64,000 nucleotides of DNA from Pseudomonas sp. ATCC 13867 (GCF_000349845.1 NC_020829.1:1860001-1924000), one strand, 5' to 3'. Positions 16,882 to 28,423 are shown, numbered from the stretch's first letter. Program-made: numbers and translations. The notes: generated from the letters alone by a model not told the origin.

Positions 16882-17226
16882 CGGTCTTATCTCGGCAGGC
16901 GGTAGTCGGGCTGGATCGGGTTTTCGGAACCCTGTAGTTCGAAGGCGGAGCGAAGGGGTGGAAGCACGTTGCACGAAAGGCGGAGCACGGGTGCGAATCC
17001 TGGGGTGTCGCGGCGGGCCGCGTTGGGGACGGCGATTCTAGAAGTGCGCCGGGGGGCAGGATAAGCTGACGGTTGGATGAATTATTGTTGCCTGAAAAGA
17101 CAATAATCCCGTCGTGACAGGTGTGCGACAATTCGCCGCCCGTCATGAATCTGTAACAAGGCGTTGCTCGGTCGAGTGTCGTTGCCGAGGCCGCCCGCCG
17201 TGGCGTGGACAGGCTCTTACGGAGAA
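16882..17226. promoter_or_regulatory. Divergent regulatory region between the FUSC exporter and LysR genes
   Basis: This 345-bp gap holds no gene. Its AT-rich central part contains the palindrome described separately. It should carry both divergent promoters. Confidence 0.6.
17081..17107. promoter_or_regulatory. Perfect LysR-type operator palindrome
   Basis: ATTATTGT (17081-17088) and ACAATAAT (17100-17107) are perfect inverted arms separated by 11 bp. This is the T-N11-A layout of LysR-family binding boxes. It lies 119 bp upstream of the LysR start and about 200 bp upstream of the FUSC start, suiting autoregulation and activation of the exporter. Confidence 0.8.
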
Positions 17227-18177
17227 ATGATGGACCTGCTGCACAACATGCGTGCTTTCGTCTGTGTCGCCGAGACCGGCAGCTTTACCGCCGCCGCCCA
17301 GCGCATGGACCTCACCACCGCCTATGTCTCGCGGACGGTGGCCAAACTCGAAGCGCACCTGCACACCCGCCTGCTGCACCGCACTACCCGCCGCATCGCC
17401 CTGACCGAAGCCGGCCAGCGCTACCTGCAGCGTTGCCAGCAGATCCTCGGCTATATCGAGGAGGCCGAGGCCGAGGCCGGCGACGCCCACGCGCGGCCCC
17501 ACGGCAAGGTGAAGGTGCATGCCATGACCGGCATCGGCCAGCATTATCTGATCCGCGCGATCTCGCAGTACTGCGAGATCTACCCCGAGGTCAGCTTCGA
17601 CCTGACCCTGGCCAACCGCATCACCGACATCCTCGACGAGGGCTATGACATCTCCGTGGTCATCGCCCAGGAGTTGCCGGATTCGGGCTTCGTCTCCAAG
17701 CGCATCGGCAAGACCTACAGCGTGCTCTGCGCGTCGCCCGAGTACGTGGCCCGTCATGGCTTCCCGAACAAGCCGGCGGAGCTCGCCGAGCATCGCTGCC
17801 TGCGTCTGGTGAATTCGGTGATGTCCCTGGACAAGTGGCTGTTCGACGGCCCGGACGGACAGGAACTGGTCGGCATCAACCATACTCATTTCCAGGTCAA
17901 CACCGCCGACGCCATGACCGAGGCGGTGCGCGCCGGCATGGGGATCGGTGCGCTGCCGGTGTACTCCGCCGTGCAGGGCCTGAAGGACGGCAGCCTGGTG
18001 CGCGTGCTGCCGGGCTACAGCCTGTTCCACCTCAACGTCTATGCGCTGTATCCGTCGCGCCAGTACCTCGACGCGAAGATCCGCACCTGGGTGGAGTTCC
18101 TTCGCGATTGCGTGCCCGGGATGCTCGAGGAGCATGAGCGGATGATGGTCGAGCACGGGCGTCCGACCTTGGTCTAA
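17227..18177 (+). CDS. LysR-family transcriptional regulator (CrgA/AaeR-like subgroup)
   Basis: The 316-residue protein has an N-terminal winged helix-turn-helix (residues ~1-60, with GSFTAAAQRMDLTTAYVSRTVAKLE and the RTTRRIALTEAG wing). A substrate-binding domain follows. The HTH and ligand domain fit the subgroup that often controls neighbouring oxidoreductases or efflux pumps. The ATGATG at 17227 is preceded by GGAGAA; the longer frame from 17164 lacks an SD. Its divergence from the FUSC pump suggests it senses that pump's substrate. Confidence 0.9.
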   Translation: MMDLLHNMRAFVCVAETGSFTAAAQRMDLTTAYVSRTVAKLEAHLHTRLLHRTTRRIALTEAGQRYLQRCQQILGYIEEAEAEAGDAHARPHGKVKVHAMTGIGQHYLIRAISQYCEIYPEVSFDLTLANRITDILDEGYDISVVIAQELPDSGFVSKRIGKTYSVLCASPEYVARHGFPNKPAELAEHRCLRLVNSVMSLDKWLFDGPDGQELVGINHTHFQVNTADAMTEAVRAGMGIGALPVYSAVQGLKDGSLVRVLPGYSLFHLNVYALYPSRQYLDAKIRTWVEFLRDCVPGMLEEHERMMVEHGRPTLV

Positions 18178-18326
18178 CGCCCGTGCGGCGCCGGCAGAAG
18201 CCGCGCTGATGGGGCCCGTCAGTATGGGGCTCCAATGGTAAGACGATGGTCGTATGGTTAGGGGAGGGTGGCACCGTTACAACTGACGGCAACAAAAACA
18301 ACACTCCTGACCGAGGTAAGTACGCC

Positions 18327-20282
<1,956 letters not shown>

Positions 20283-20296
20283 TCCAAGGCTCGATG

Positions 20297-20325
20297 AAAA
20301 ACGCCCTGCTTGCCGGGGCGTTTTT
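20297..20325 (+). terminator. acsA intrinsic terminator
   Basis: AAAAACGCCC pairs with GGGCGTTTTT around a 9-nt loop, beginning 15 bp after the acsA stop codon, with the T run forming the tail. Confidence 0.9.
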
Positions 20326-20383
20326 CATTTCTGGGTTTTTATGCCGGACGGCGGTCGGCGCCGAAATCCTTACGAAGAACAAA

Positions 20384-20558
20384 CGTAGGATGGCGTGGAG
20401 CACAGCGATACCCATCGATCCCCGCGCCGGCAGGATGCGGTTCGCGAGCAAGCTCGCTCCTACGAAAAGCACACCGGCGTATGGGCTGGGCTGCAGGAGC
20501 GAGCTTGCTCGCGAACAGACCGTAGGGCGGATAACCCGTGCCGGGTTATGCGCCCTAC
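20384..20558. repeat. Cluster of three kinds of dispersed palindromic repeats
   Basis: In order: a GTAGGATGG...GATACCCATC repeat at about 20384-20420; an inverted pair of the GTAGGAGCGAGCTTGCTCGCGAAC REP at 20440-20463 (minus) and 20493-20516 (plus); and a hairpin at 20522-20558 whose arms are GTAGGGCGGATAACCCG and CGGGTTATGCGCCCTAC. All are non-coding. Confidence 0.75.
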
Positions 20559-20719
20559 GCACTGCATGGATGCAGGAGGTAGAGCGAGGCAGGATGCCAA
20601 AGTCGAGGGCTGGGGTGAGGGGAAAGCATGGGCAGGGGTTATCCCGGAAGAAGACAGTTGCTCCTACGAAAAGCCATGCCGCGCTGCTCTGTCTCGAGCT
20701 TTGTTTTTTGATGTCTTCC

Positions 20720-20945
20720 AGCGAAATATCCGCGCACGCCGAGTGCCCCTTTCAGGAGGCCGAAGAACCGAGGGTACTTTTCGCGAAGCGAAAAGCCGGA
20801 TGGCAGGGGCGAGCTTTTTGGTTACTTTTTGGGGGCGGCCTTCCGTCGTTTGGAAAGGTAACTCGCCCGAGGGGGCGAAACATGGAGTCCACGCGCAAGC
20901 CGCAGCGGCGCAAAAACACCGGATCCGAAGCCGCAGGCCTGTAAC
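20720..20945 (-). repeat. Dispersed structured repeat, copy A (shortened)
   Basis: Read on the minus strand, this matches 47400-47690. Shared blocks are TTTCGCCC(C/T)(C)TCGGGCGAGT, AAAGTAACCAAA, GCCCCTG(C)CATCCGG, then CGGCCTCCTGAA(A)GGGGC and GTG(C/T)GCGGA...CTGGAAG. Copy A lacks about 100 bp of the middle of copy B but keeps both ends in the same order. No ORF is conserved between copies. Confidence 0.7.
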
Positions 20946-21250
20946 ACCGAAGCCGAAGCAGGTGCCGGCCTTGCCGGCGGATCGCGGGCATGGGCCAGGC
21001 GCCCCCGCCCTTCCTACGGTGTGCTACTCACCCACCGGTAACATTTTCCTGCGACAAAATGAGGCGCCAGGAAACAATTTGCACAGCTTCGGTGCGTCTT
21101 TCTTGTCTGCCAGGAGTGGGTCGATATCGCGCACCCCACAAGGTGTCTGGGGTTCGGTATTTGTGGCCCAATTACTGCAGGTAAATTGGGTTTTACTATC
21201 CGCTTTCGGATCACGTAAACTCCGCGACGTCAAGCTGCCGGGGTCCTCTC

Positions 21251-21314
21251 TCCGGCGCTTCTATAATTACTTGTCGCATTGAAGAAATAACCGCTCAGGG
21301 GCTGTCGCTAGAAT
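21251..21314 (+). promoter_or_regulatory. aotJ promoter with tandem ArgR half-sites
   Basis: A match to the P. aeruginosa ArgR half-site consensus TGTCGC-N8-AA lies at 21272-21287. A weaker one (TCCGGC-N8-AA) is exactly 21 bp upstream at 21251. A -10-like TAGAAT is at 21309-21314. The good half-site covers the -35 position, as for an ArgR-activated promoter. Confidence 0.65.
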
Positions 21315-21456
21315 GCCGCTCACCCCGGTAGGCGTGCTTTTCCACGAGAAAGACGCCGGCAATGCGCAGAAAACAACAACCTTCACTTCTGCACGGGCAG
21401 CCTGGGACAACCCCTTTCTCCTGCCAATCGAAGTCCTACCCTCGAAGGAGTTACTG

Positions 21457-22236
21457 ATGAAGAAGTTTGCACTTCTCGGTGCGCTGGCCCTGTCCGCGCT
21501 TTCCCTGGTTGCCCACGCTGACGACAAGCCGGTTCGCATCGGCATCGAAGCCGGCTATCCGCCGTTCTCCTTCAAGACTCCCGACGGCAAGCTCGCCGGC
21601 TTCGACGTGGATATCGGCAACGCCCTGTGCGAAGAGATGAAGGTCAAGTGCACCTGGGTCGAGCAGGAGTTCGACGGCCTGATCCCGGCGCTGAAGGTCC
21701 GCAAGATCGACGCCATCCTCTCGTCCATGACCATCACCGACGAGCGCAAGAAGTCCGTCGACTTCACCAACAAGTACTACCACACCCCCGCGCGCTTCGT
21801 GATGAAGCAGGGTGTGACCCTGAACGATCCGCTGGTCGACCTCAAGGGCAAGAAGGTTGGTGTGTTGCGCGCTTCCACCCATGACCGCTACGCCACCGAC
21901 GTCCTGGCCCCGGCCGGCATCGAGGTCGTGCGCTACAACTCGCAGAACGAAGCCAACATGGACCTGGTCTCCGGCCGCATCGACGCGACCATGGCCGACT
22001 CGGTCAACCTCGACGATGGCTTCCTGAAAACCGACGCTGGCAAGGGCTACGCCTTCGTAGGTCCGGAATACAACGATCCGAAGTACTTCGGTGGCGGCGC
22101 CGGCATCGCCGTGCGCAAGGGCGATACCGCCCTGGCCGAGAAATTCAACACTGCCATCGCCGGCATCCGTGCCAACGGCAAGTACAAGGAAGTACAGGAC
22201 AAGTACTTCAAGTTCGACGTCTACGGCGAGAACTGA
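21457..22236 (+). CDS. aotJ: Arginine/ornithine ABC transporter, periplasmic binding protein
   Basis: AotJ captures arginine or ornithine in the periplasm and hands it to AotQM. The 259-residue protein has a signal peptide ([21 protein letters not shown]) and a type II solute-binding fold. Typical motifs are [23 protein letters not shown] and [22 protein letters not shown]. The ATG at 21457 follows AAGGAG. It is the first gene of aotJQMOP and is separated from aotQ by a hairpin that should make it the most abundant product. Regulation by ArgR is suggested by the upstream half-sites. Confidence 0.95.
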   Translation: MKKFALLGALALSALSLVAHADDKPVRIGIEAGYPPFSFKTPDGKLAGFDVDIGNALCEEMKVKCTWVEQEFDGLIPALKVRKIDAILSSMTITDERKKSVDFTNKYYHTPARFVMKQGVTLNDPLVDLKGKKVGVLRASTHDRYATDVLAPAGIEVVRYNSQNEANMDLVSGRIDATMADSVNLDDGFLKTDAGKGYAFVGPEYNDPKYFGGGAGIAVRKGDTALAEKFNTAIAGIRANGKYKEVQDKYFKFDVYGEN

Positions 22237-22247
22237 TCCACGTCCGG

Positions 22248-22294
22248 AAGTGGCACAGACCCAGGCTTGAACCTGAAGTTTGTGCCACTTTTTT
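22248..22294 (+). terminator. Intra-operon hairpin between aotJ and aotQ
   Basis: A 10-bp stem AAGTGGCACA / TGTGCCACTT (22248-22257 with 22281-22290) is followed by a T run. It resembles a leaky terminator or an mRNA-stabilising structure that lets the binding-protein gene be expressed above the permease genes. Confidence 0.8.
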
Positions 22295-22377
22295 ATTGGG
22301 GGCGATCCGGCGTCGGGTGATCGCCCCAGCAGCGTCCGTGTGATTGCGAGCCGCTTTCGGTCTAGAGGTACGAAACT

Positions 22378-23067
22378 ATGTTCAATGGCTACGGAGCCAC
22401 CATCGTCGATGGTGCCTGGCTGACGCTTCAGCTGTCGTTGCTGTCGATGGCTCTGGCGATCGCCCTGGGATTGCTCGGTGCCGCCATCCGCCTGTCGCCG
22501 GTGAAGTGGCTGGCCTGGTGTGGCGACCTCTATGCGACCGTGATCCGCGGCGTACCGGACCTGGTGCTGATCCTGCTGATCTTCTACGGCGGCCAGGCCG
22601 CGGTGAACTGGATCGCGCCGATGGTCGGCTATGACGACTACATCGACCTCAATCCCTTCGCTTCCGGTGTCGGCACCCTGGGCTTCATCTTCGGCGCCTA
22701 CCTGTCCGAGACCTTCCGTGGCGCCTTCATGGCCATCCCGAAAGGGCAGGGCGAGGCCGGCTTCGCCTACGGCATGAGCCCGCTTCAGGTGTTCTTCCGC
22801 ATCCAGGTGCCGCAGATGATCCGCCTGGCCATTCCCGGCTTCACCAACAACTGGCTGGTGCTGGTCAAGGCCACCGCGCTGATCTCCGTGGTCGGCCTGC
22901 AGGACATGATGTTCAAGGCCAAGCAGGCCTCGGACGCCACCCGCGAACCCTTCACCTATTTCCTTGCCGTGGCGGCGTTGTATCTGGTGGTCACCAGCGT
23001 CTCCCTGCTGCTGCTGCGCATGCTCGAACGCCGCTATTCGGTCGGCGTGAAAGTCGCTGAGCTTTGA
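22378..23067 (+). CDS. aotQ: Arginine/ornithine ABC transporter permease AotQ
   Basis: The 229-residue inner-membrane protein has about five membrane segments and the binding-protein-dependent permease EAA-type loop (FRGAFMAIPKGQGEAGFAYGM) that docks on the ATPase AotP. The N-terminal YGATIVDGAWLTLQLSL segment is typical of HisQ-type subunits. It pairs with AotM to form the channel. It lies 141 bp after aotJ, beyond the hairpin, and 16 bp before aotM. Confidence 0.94.
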   Translation: MFNGYGATIVDGAWLTLQLSLLSMALAIALGLLGAAIRLSPVKWLAWCGDLYATVIRGVPDLVLILLIFYGGQAAVNWIAPMVGYDDYIDLNPFASGVGTLGFIFGAYLSETFRGAFMAIPKGQGEAGFAYGMSPLQVFFRIQVPQMIRLAIPGFTNNWLVLVKATALISVVGLQDMMFKAKQASDATREPFTYFLAVAALYLVVTSVSLLLLRMLERRYSVGVKVAEL

Positions 23068-23083
23068 GTCCGGGAGCGCCACT

Positions 23084-23782
23084 ATGATTTTCGACTTCTC
23101 CGTCATCTGGGACAGCCTGCCGCTCTACTTCAGCGGTCTGTTGGTGACCCTCAAGCTGCTGGCGATCTCGCTGTTCTTCGGTCTCGTGGCGGCCGTGCCG
23201 CTGGCGCTGATGCGCTGCTCGAAGAATACGGCGGTGAACCTGCCGGCCTGGCTGTACACCTACGTGATCCGCGGCACCCCGATGCTGGTGCAACTGTTCC
23301 TCATCTACTACGGCCTGGCGCAGTTCGAGGCGGTTCGCGAAAGCGCAATGTGGCCGCTGCTGTCCAACGCCACCTTCTGCGCCTGCGCAGCCTTCGCCAT
23401 CAATACCAGCGCCTACACCGCGGAAATCCTCGCCGGCAGCCTGAAGGCCACGCCCCACGGCGAGATCGAGGCCGCCAAGGCGATGGGCATGTCGCGCCTG
23501 AAGATGTACCGCCGCATCCTGCTGCCCTCGGCCCTGCGCCGCGCGCTGCCGCAGTACAGCAACGAGGTGATCATGATGCTGCAGACCACCAGCCTGGCGT
23601 CCATCGTGACCCTGGTGGACATCACCGGTGCCGCGCGCACCGTGTACTCGCAGTACTACCTGCCGTTCGAAGCGTTCATCACCGCCGGCATCTTCTACCT
23701 GATCATGACCTTCACCCTGGTGCGCCTGTTCAAGCTGGCCGAACGCCGCTGGCTGGCCTATCTCGCGCCGCGCAAGCACTGA
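23084..23782 (+). CDS. aotM: Arginine/ornithine ABC transporter permease AotM
   Basis: The 232-residue HisM-type permease has about five membrane segments, an N-terminal SGLLVTLKLLAISLFFGL segment and the EAA loop AEILAGSLKATPHGEIEAAKAMGMS. It forms the heterodimeric channel with AotQ. A GGGAGCGCC element precedes the ATG at 23084. The next gene, aotO, begins 10 bp after its stop, so the operon is compact here. Confidence 0.94.
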   Translation: MIFDFSVIWDSLPLYFSGLLVTLKLLAISLFFGLVAAVPLALMRCSKNTAVNLPAWLYTYVIRGTPMLVQLFLIYYGLAQFEAVRESAMWPLLSNATFCACAAFAINTSAYTAEILAGSLKATPHGEIEAAKAMGMSRLKMYRRILLPSALRRALPQYSNEVIMMLQTTSLASIVTLVDITGAARTVYSQYYLPFEAFITAGIFYLIMTFTLVRLFKLAERRWLAYLAPRKH

Positions 23783-23792
23783 GGAGTCGACT

Positions 23793-24905
23793 GTGGAACG
23801 TATCGATCATCTGTTGCCGTGGAGCAGCCTGGGCAGCGAGCGCCGCTTGAGCGTGTTCCGCTACGGCAAGGGCCCGCGCAAGGTCTACATCCAGTCCAGC
23901 CTGCACGCCGACGAACTGCCGGGCATGCGCACCGCCTGGGAACTCAAGCAGCGCCTGGCCGACCTGGAATCGCGCGGGCAACTGAACTGCGTCGTCGAAC
24001 TGGTGCCGGTGGCCAACCCCATCGGCCTGGGCCAGACCCTGCAGGCCAGCCACCTGGGACGCTTCGAGTTCGCCAGCGGGAAGAACTTCAACCGCGATTT
24101 CGTCGAGCTGAGCGCTCTGGTTGCCGAGCGCGTCGGCGACCAGTTGGGCGTCGATGAAGCTGCCAACGTCGAGCTGATCCGCCAGGCCATGCGTGACGGG
24201 CTCGACGCGCTGCCGCCGGCCTCGTCCGAGCTGCAGGGCATGCAGCGCATCCTGCTGCGCCACGCCTGCGACGCCGAAGTGGTGCTCGACCTGCACTGCG
24301 ACTTCGACGCTGCCATCCACGTCTACGCGATTCCGCAGCACTGGCCGCGTTGGAAGTCGCTGGCTGCGCGTCTGAAAGCCGGCGTCGCTCTGCTTGCCGA
24401 AGATTCCGGCGGCAGCTCCTTCGACGAATCCTGCTCGCTGCCCTGGCTGCGCCTGGCGCAGGCCTTCCCGCAGGCGGCGATTCCGCTCGCGTGCCTGGCC
24501 ACGACCGTCGAGCTGGGCGGCGTGGGCGATACCCGCGTCGATCAAGGGCAGGCCAATGCCGAGGCAATCCTCGGCTTCCTCGCCGAGCAGGGCCTGATCG
24601 CCGGCGACTGGCCGGCGGCGCCGGCCGAATGCTGCGAAGGCATGCCCTTCGAAGGCACCGAATATCTCTACGCACCCCACGTTGGCGTGGTGAGTTTCCT
24701 GCGCAAGGCGGGGGAGTGGGTGGAGAAGGGCGACGCACTGTTCGAAGTGGTCGACCCGCTGAACGACCAGGTCAGCACCGTTCGCGCCGGGACTTCCGGC
24801 GTGCTGTTCGCCATCGAGCGTGGGCGCTACGCCCAGCCGGGGCTTTGGCTGGCCAAGGTGGCCGGGCGTGAGCCGTTCCGCAAGGGCCGGCTGATCAACG
24901 ACTGA
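23793..24905 (+). CDS. aotO: AotO, succinylglutamate desuccinylase/aspartoacylase-family protein
   Basis: The 370-residue protein belongs to the AstE/aspartoacylase zinc carboxypeptidase-like family. The metal-binding His and Glu lie in SSLHADELPGM near residue 35, and a further His in VVLDLHCDFDAAIH near residue 170. The C-terminal ~100 residues (VGVVSFLRKAGEWVEKGDALFEVVDPLN) resemble a biotinyl/lipoyl-like beta domain found in such deacylases. Its position inside an ABC transporter operon is conserved in P. aeruginosa, where transport does not obviously need it. It probably deacylates or hydrolyses a derivative of arginine. The start is a GTG behind GAGGAG. Confidence 0.88.
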   Translation: MERIDHLLPWSSLGSERRLSVFRYGKGPRKVYIQSSLHADELPGMRTAWELKQRLADLESRGQLNCVVELVPVANPIGLGQTLQASHLGRFEFASGKNFNRDFVELSALVAERVGDQLGVDEAANVELIRQAMRDGLDALPPASSELQGMQRILLRHACDAEVVLDLHCDFDAAIHVYAIPQHWPRWKSLAARLKAGVALLAEDSGGSSFDESCSLPWLRLAQAFPQAAIPLACLATTVELGGVGDTRVDQGQANAEAILGFLAEQGLIAGDWPAAPAECCEGMPFEGTEYLYAPHVGVVSFLRKAGEWVEKGDALFEVVDPLNDQVSTVRAGTSGVLFAIERGRYAQPGLWLAKVAGREPFRKGRLIND

Positions 24906-24922
24906 ATTCGAGAACCGACACC

Positions 24923-25687
24923 ATGTACAAACTGGAAATCCAGGACCTGCACAAGCGCTACGGCACCCACGAGGTGCTCAAGGGCGTCTCCCTGGCGGCG
25001 AAAGCAGGCGACGTGATCAGCATCATCGGCTCCTCCGGCTCGGGCAAGAGCACCTTCCTGCGTTGCATCAACCTGCTCGAGCAGCCCCATGCGGGCAAGA
25101 TCCTGCTCAACGGCGAAGAGCTTAAGCTCGTGCCGAACAAGGACGGCGCGCTCAAGGCCGCCGACGCCAAGCAGTTGCAGCGCATGCGCTCGCGCCTGTC
25201 GATGGTGTTCCAGCACTTCAACCTGTGGTCGCACATGAGCGCCCTGGAGAACGTTATCGAGGCGCCGGTCCACGTGCTGGGCGTGTCGAAGAAGGAAGCG
25301 CTGGAGAAGGCCGAGCACTACCTGGCGAAAGTCGGCGTGGCGCACCGCAAGGATGCCTACCCGGCCCACATGTCCGGCGGCGAGCAGCAGCGCGTGGCCA
25401 TCGCCCGTGCCCTGGCGGTCGAGCCGGAAGTCATGCTGTTCGACGAGCCGACCTCGGCGCTCGACCCGGAGCTGGTCGGCGAAGTCCTGCGGGTGATGCA
25501 GGACCTGGCCCAGGAAGGCCGCACCATGGTGGTGGTGACCCACGAGATGGGCTTTGCCCGCGAGGTATCCAACCAGTTGGTGTTCCTGCACAAGGGGCTG
25601 GTGGAAGAGGCGGGCTGTCCGAAGGAAGTCCTGGCCAATCCGCAATCGGAACGCCTCAAGCAGTTCCTTTCCGGCAGCTTGAAGTAA
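24923..25687 (+). CDS. aotP: Arginine/ornithine ABC transporter ATPase AotP
   Basis: The 254-residue ATPase drives uptake through AotQM. It has Walker A GSSGSGKST, the Q-loop region FQHFNLWSHM, signature MSGGEQQRVAIARAL, Walker B VMLFDEPTSALDPE and the His switch VVVTHEMGFA. Sequence and length match the polar amino acid HisP class. It begins 17 bp after aotO and is followed 34 bp later by argR, suggesting the regulator is in the same transcript. Confidence 0.95.
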   Translation: MYKLEIQDLHKRYGTHEVLKGVSLAAKAGDVISIIGSSGSGKSTFLRCINLLEQPHAGKILLNGEELKLVPNKDGALKAADAKQLQRMRSRLSMVFQHFNLWSHMSALENVIEAPVHVLGVSKKEALEKAEHYLAKVGVAHRKDAYPAHMSGGEQQRVAIARALAVEPEVMLFDEPTSALDPELVGEVLRVMQDLAQEGRTMVVVTHEMGFAREVSNQLVFLHKGLVEEAGCPKEVLANPQSERLKQFLSGSLK

Positions 25688-25721
25688 GCTGTCTGTCATC
25701 GTCGCCTGGTGATCTAGCCGC

Positions 25722-26705
25722 ATGACCGCACAACGCATCGGATTCCTCCTCTGGCCGCATACGCGGGCGTTGACCCTGGCGCTGGCCGAGGAGGCCCTGC
25801 GGGTCGCCCGCCGGCTGCACCCCGAAGCACTCTACGAACCGGTGTTCATGAGCGCCGAAGCGGTCGCCGAGGCTGATGGCTGGCGTCTGCCGGGGCAGTC
25901 CTGGAACGGCGTGCTGGAGCAGTGCCAGCGCATCTTCCTGGTGGCCGACGAGATTCCCCAGCCGGTCTCCGCGCCGCTGGCCGCCGCGCTCAAGCAACTT
26001 TCGCGCAGCGGCGTGAGCATCGGCGCGCTGTCCGCCGGCATCTACCCGCTGGCGCAGTTGGGCCTGCTCGACGGCTACCGCGCCGCCGTGCACTGGCGCT
26101 GGCACGACGACTTCACCGAGCGTCACCCCAAGGTCATCGCCACCAACCATCTGTTCGAATGGGATCGCGACCGTCTCAGCGCCTGCGGTGGCATGGCCGT
26201 GCTCGACCTGTTGCTGGCCGTGCTCTCCCGCGACCACGGTGCGGAACTGGCTGGCGCGGTCTCCGAAGAACTGGTGGTGGAGCGTATCCGCGAAGGCTCC
26301 GAGCGCCAGCGCATCCCGCTGAAGAACCGCCTCGGCTCCAGCCACCCGAAGCTCACCCAGGCGGTGCTGCTGATGGAGGCGAACATCGAGGAGCCGCTGA
26401 CCACCGACGAGATCGCCCAACACGTGTGCGTCTCGCGCCGCCAGTTGGAACGCATCTTCAAGCAGTACCTGACCCGCGTGCCCAGCCAGTACTACCTGGA
26501 GCTGCGCCTGAACCGCGCGCGGCAGATGCTGATGCAGACCAGCAAATCGATCATCCAGATCGGCCTGTCCTGCGGCTTCTCCAGCGGCCCGCACTTCTCC
26601 AGCGCCTACCGCAACTTCTTCGGCGTGACCCCGCGCGAAGACCGCAACCAGCGTCGCGGCCAGGGCGCCACCGAAGCCGCTCCGGTTGCAGCCGAGCGCG
26701 GCTGA
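25722..26705 (+). CDS. argR: AraC/XylS-family arginine regulator ArgR
   Basis: ArgR controls arginine uptake and catabolism in Pseudomonas and is unrelated to the E. coli repressor of the same name. The 327-residue protein has an N-terminal DJ-1/PfpI-like (class I glutaminase-amidotransferase-like) ligand domain (QRIGFLLWPHTRALTLALAEE). The C-terminal AraC double HTH (~225-315) contains TTDEIAQHVCVSRRQLERIFK and FSSGPHFSSAYRNFFGVTPRE. It lies at the end of the aot operon and next to its second target, the aru operon, whose promoter region carries TGTCGC-N8-AA half-sites. Confidence 0.95.
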   Translation: MTAQRIGFLLWPHTRALTLALAEEALRVARRLHPEALYEPVFMSAEAVAEADGWRLPGQSWNGVLEQCQRIFLVADEIPQPVSAPLAAALKQLSRSGVSIGALSAGIYPLAQLGLLDGYRAAVHWRWHDDFTERHPKVIATNHLFEWDRDRLSACGGMAVLDLLLAVLSRDHGAELAGAVSEELVVERIREGSERQRIPLKNRLGSSHPKLTQAVLLMEANIEEPLTTDEIAQHVCVSRRQLERIFKQYLTRVPSQYYLELRLNRARQMLMQTSKSIIQIGLSCGFSSGPHFSSAYRNFFGVTPREDRNQRRGQGATEAAPVAAERG

Positions 26706-26718
26706 GTCACTGCTCTTC

Positions 26719-26795
26719 GTAGGAGCGAGCTTGCTCGCGAACCATCTGGCCGGATGTATCGGTGTAGTGCGGTTCGCGAGCAAGCTCGCTCCTAC
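26719..26795. repeat. Inverted REP pair after argR
   Basis: Copies at 26719-26742 (plus) and 26772-26795 (minus) of the GTAGGAGCGAGCTTGCTCGCGAAC repeat can form a long hairpin. It starts 13 bp after the argR stop and may end or protect the aot-argR transcript. Confidence 0.85.
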
Positions 26796-26912
26796 AGCGA
26801 ATCCTCTTCCTGCCTTATTCCGTTTTCCCTGGTTCGTGCAGCGAACAAATTCCACGCCCGCGTGTACCCGCAGCAGCCCGCAGGCCGTACACTGCGCCTT
26901 CCCGACGCTTTC

Positions 26913-27006
26913 TGTCGCATTTCCGTAAAGCTCGGCAATCCGTGGGTTGGCGCTATAACAAGTTGTCGCATGGCGACAATGCCGACCCGACAATCGTCCC
27001 TACAAT
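26913..27006 (+). promoter_or_regulatory. aruC promoter with ArgR half-sites
   Basis: TGTCGC-N8-AA matches lie at 26913-26928 and 26964-26979. A degenerate one (TGGGTT-N8-AA) is at 26943, 21 bp before the latter. The proximal site is also a perfect palindrome TTGTCGC-ATG-GCGACAA. A -10-like TACAAT is at 27001-27006. The distance from half-site to -10 (37 bp) is identical to that at aotJ. Confidence 0.65.
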
Positions 27007-27020
27007 CCTTCCATCGATAG

Positions 27021-28268
<1,248 letters not shown>

Positions 28269-28315
28269 CGCCTGCGGCTAAGCTGAATCGGCGGCGGAGC
28301 GATTTCGCCGCCCCA

Positions 28316-28342
28316 CCGGCCGGGATACCCCGGCCGGTTTTC
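28316..28342 (+). terminator. Attenuator-like hairpin between aruC and aruF
   Basis: CCGGCCGGG pairs with CCCGGCCGG around a 4-nt loop, followed by TTTTCG. It lies 48 bp after the aruC stop and is probably a partial terminator within the operon. Confidence 0.6.
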
Positions 28343-28423
28343 GAAAATGCCCTGGTGAGTGCGGCACGAGTCGTGTCGCGCCCACGAATCATGAAACTTT
28401 TGTCTGGTTAGAGGAGTGACGCC

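Larger units (their letters stand above)
20283..21456. other. 1.17-kb gene-free region between acsA and aotJ
   Basis: Apart from the acsA terminator, the repeat cluster, one copy of a larger dispersed repeat (20720-20945) and the aotJ promoter, I see no gene. Open frames spanning it translate the repeats and show no family resemblance. The part from about 21040 to 21300 is clearly AT-richer than its surroundings. The region behaves like a repeat-accumulating spacer. Confidence 0.6.

Noticed and set aside
14840..17146. 768-codon minus-strand frame overlapping the FUSC gene
   Set aside because: Runs in another frame of the same strand; Arg/Pro/Ala-rich, no membrane segments, whereas the chosen frame has the FUSC architecture.
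20395..21282. 295-codon frame after acsA
   Set aside because: It translates REP repeats and the dispersed repeat and has no SD or recognisable family.
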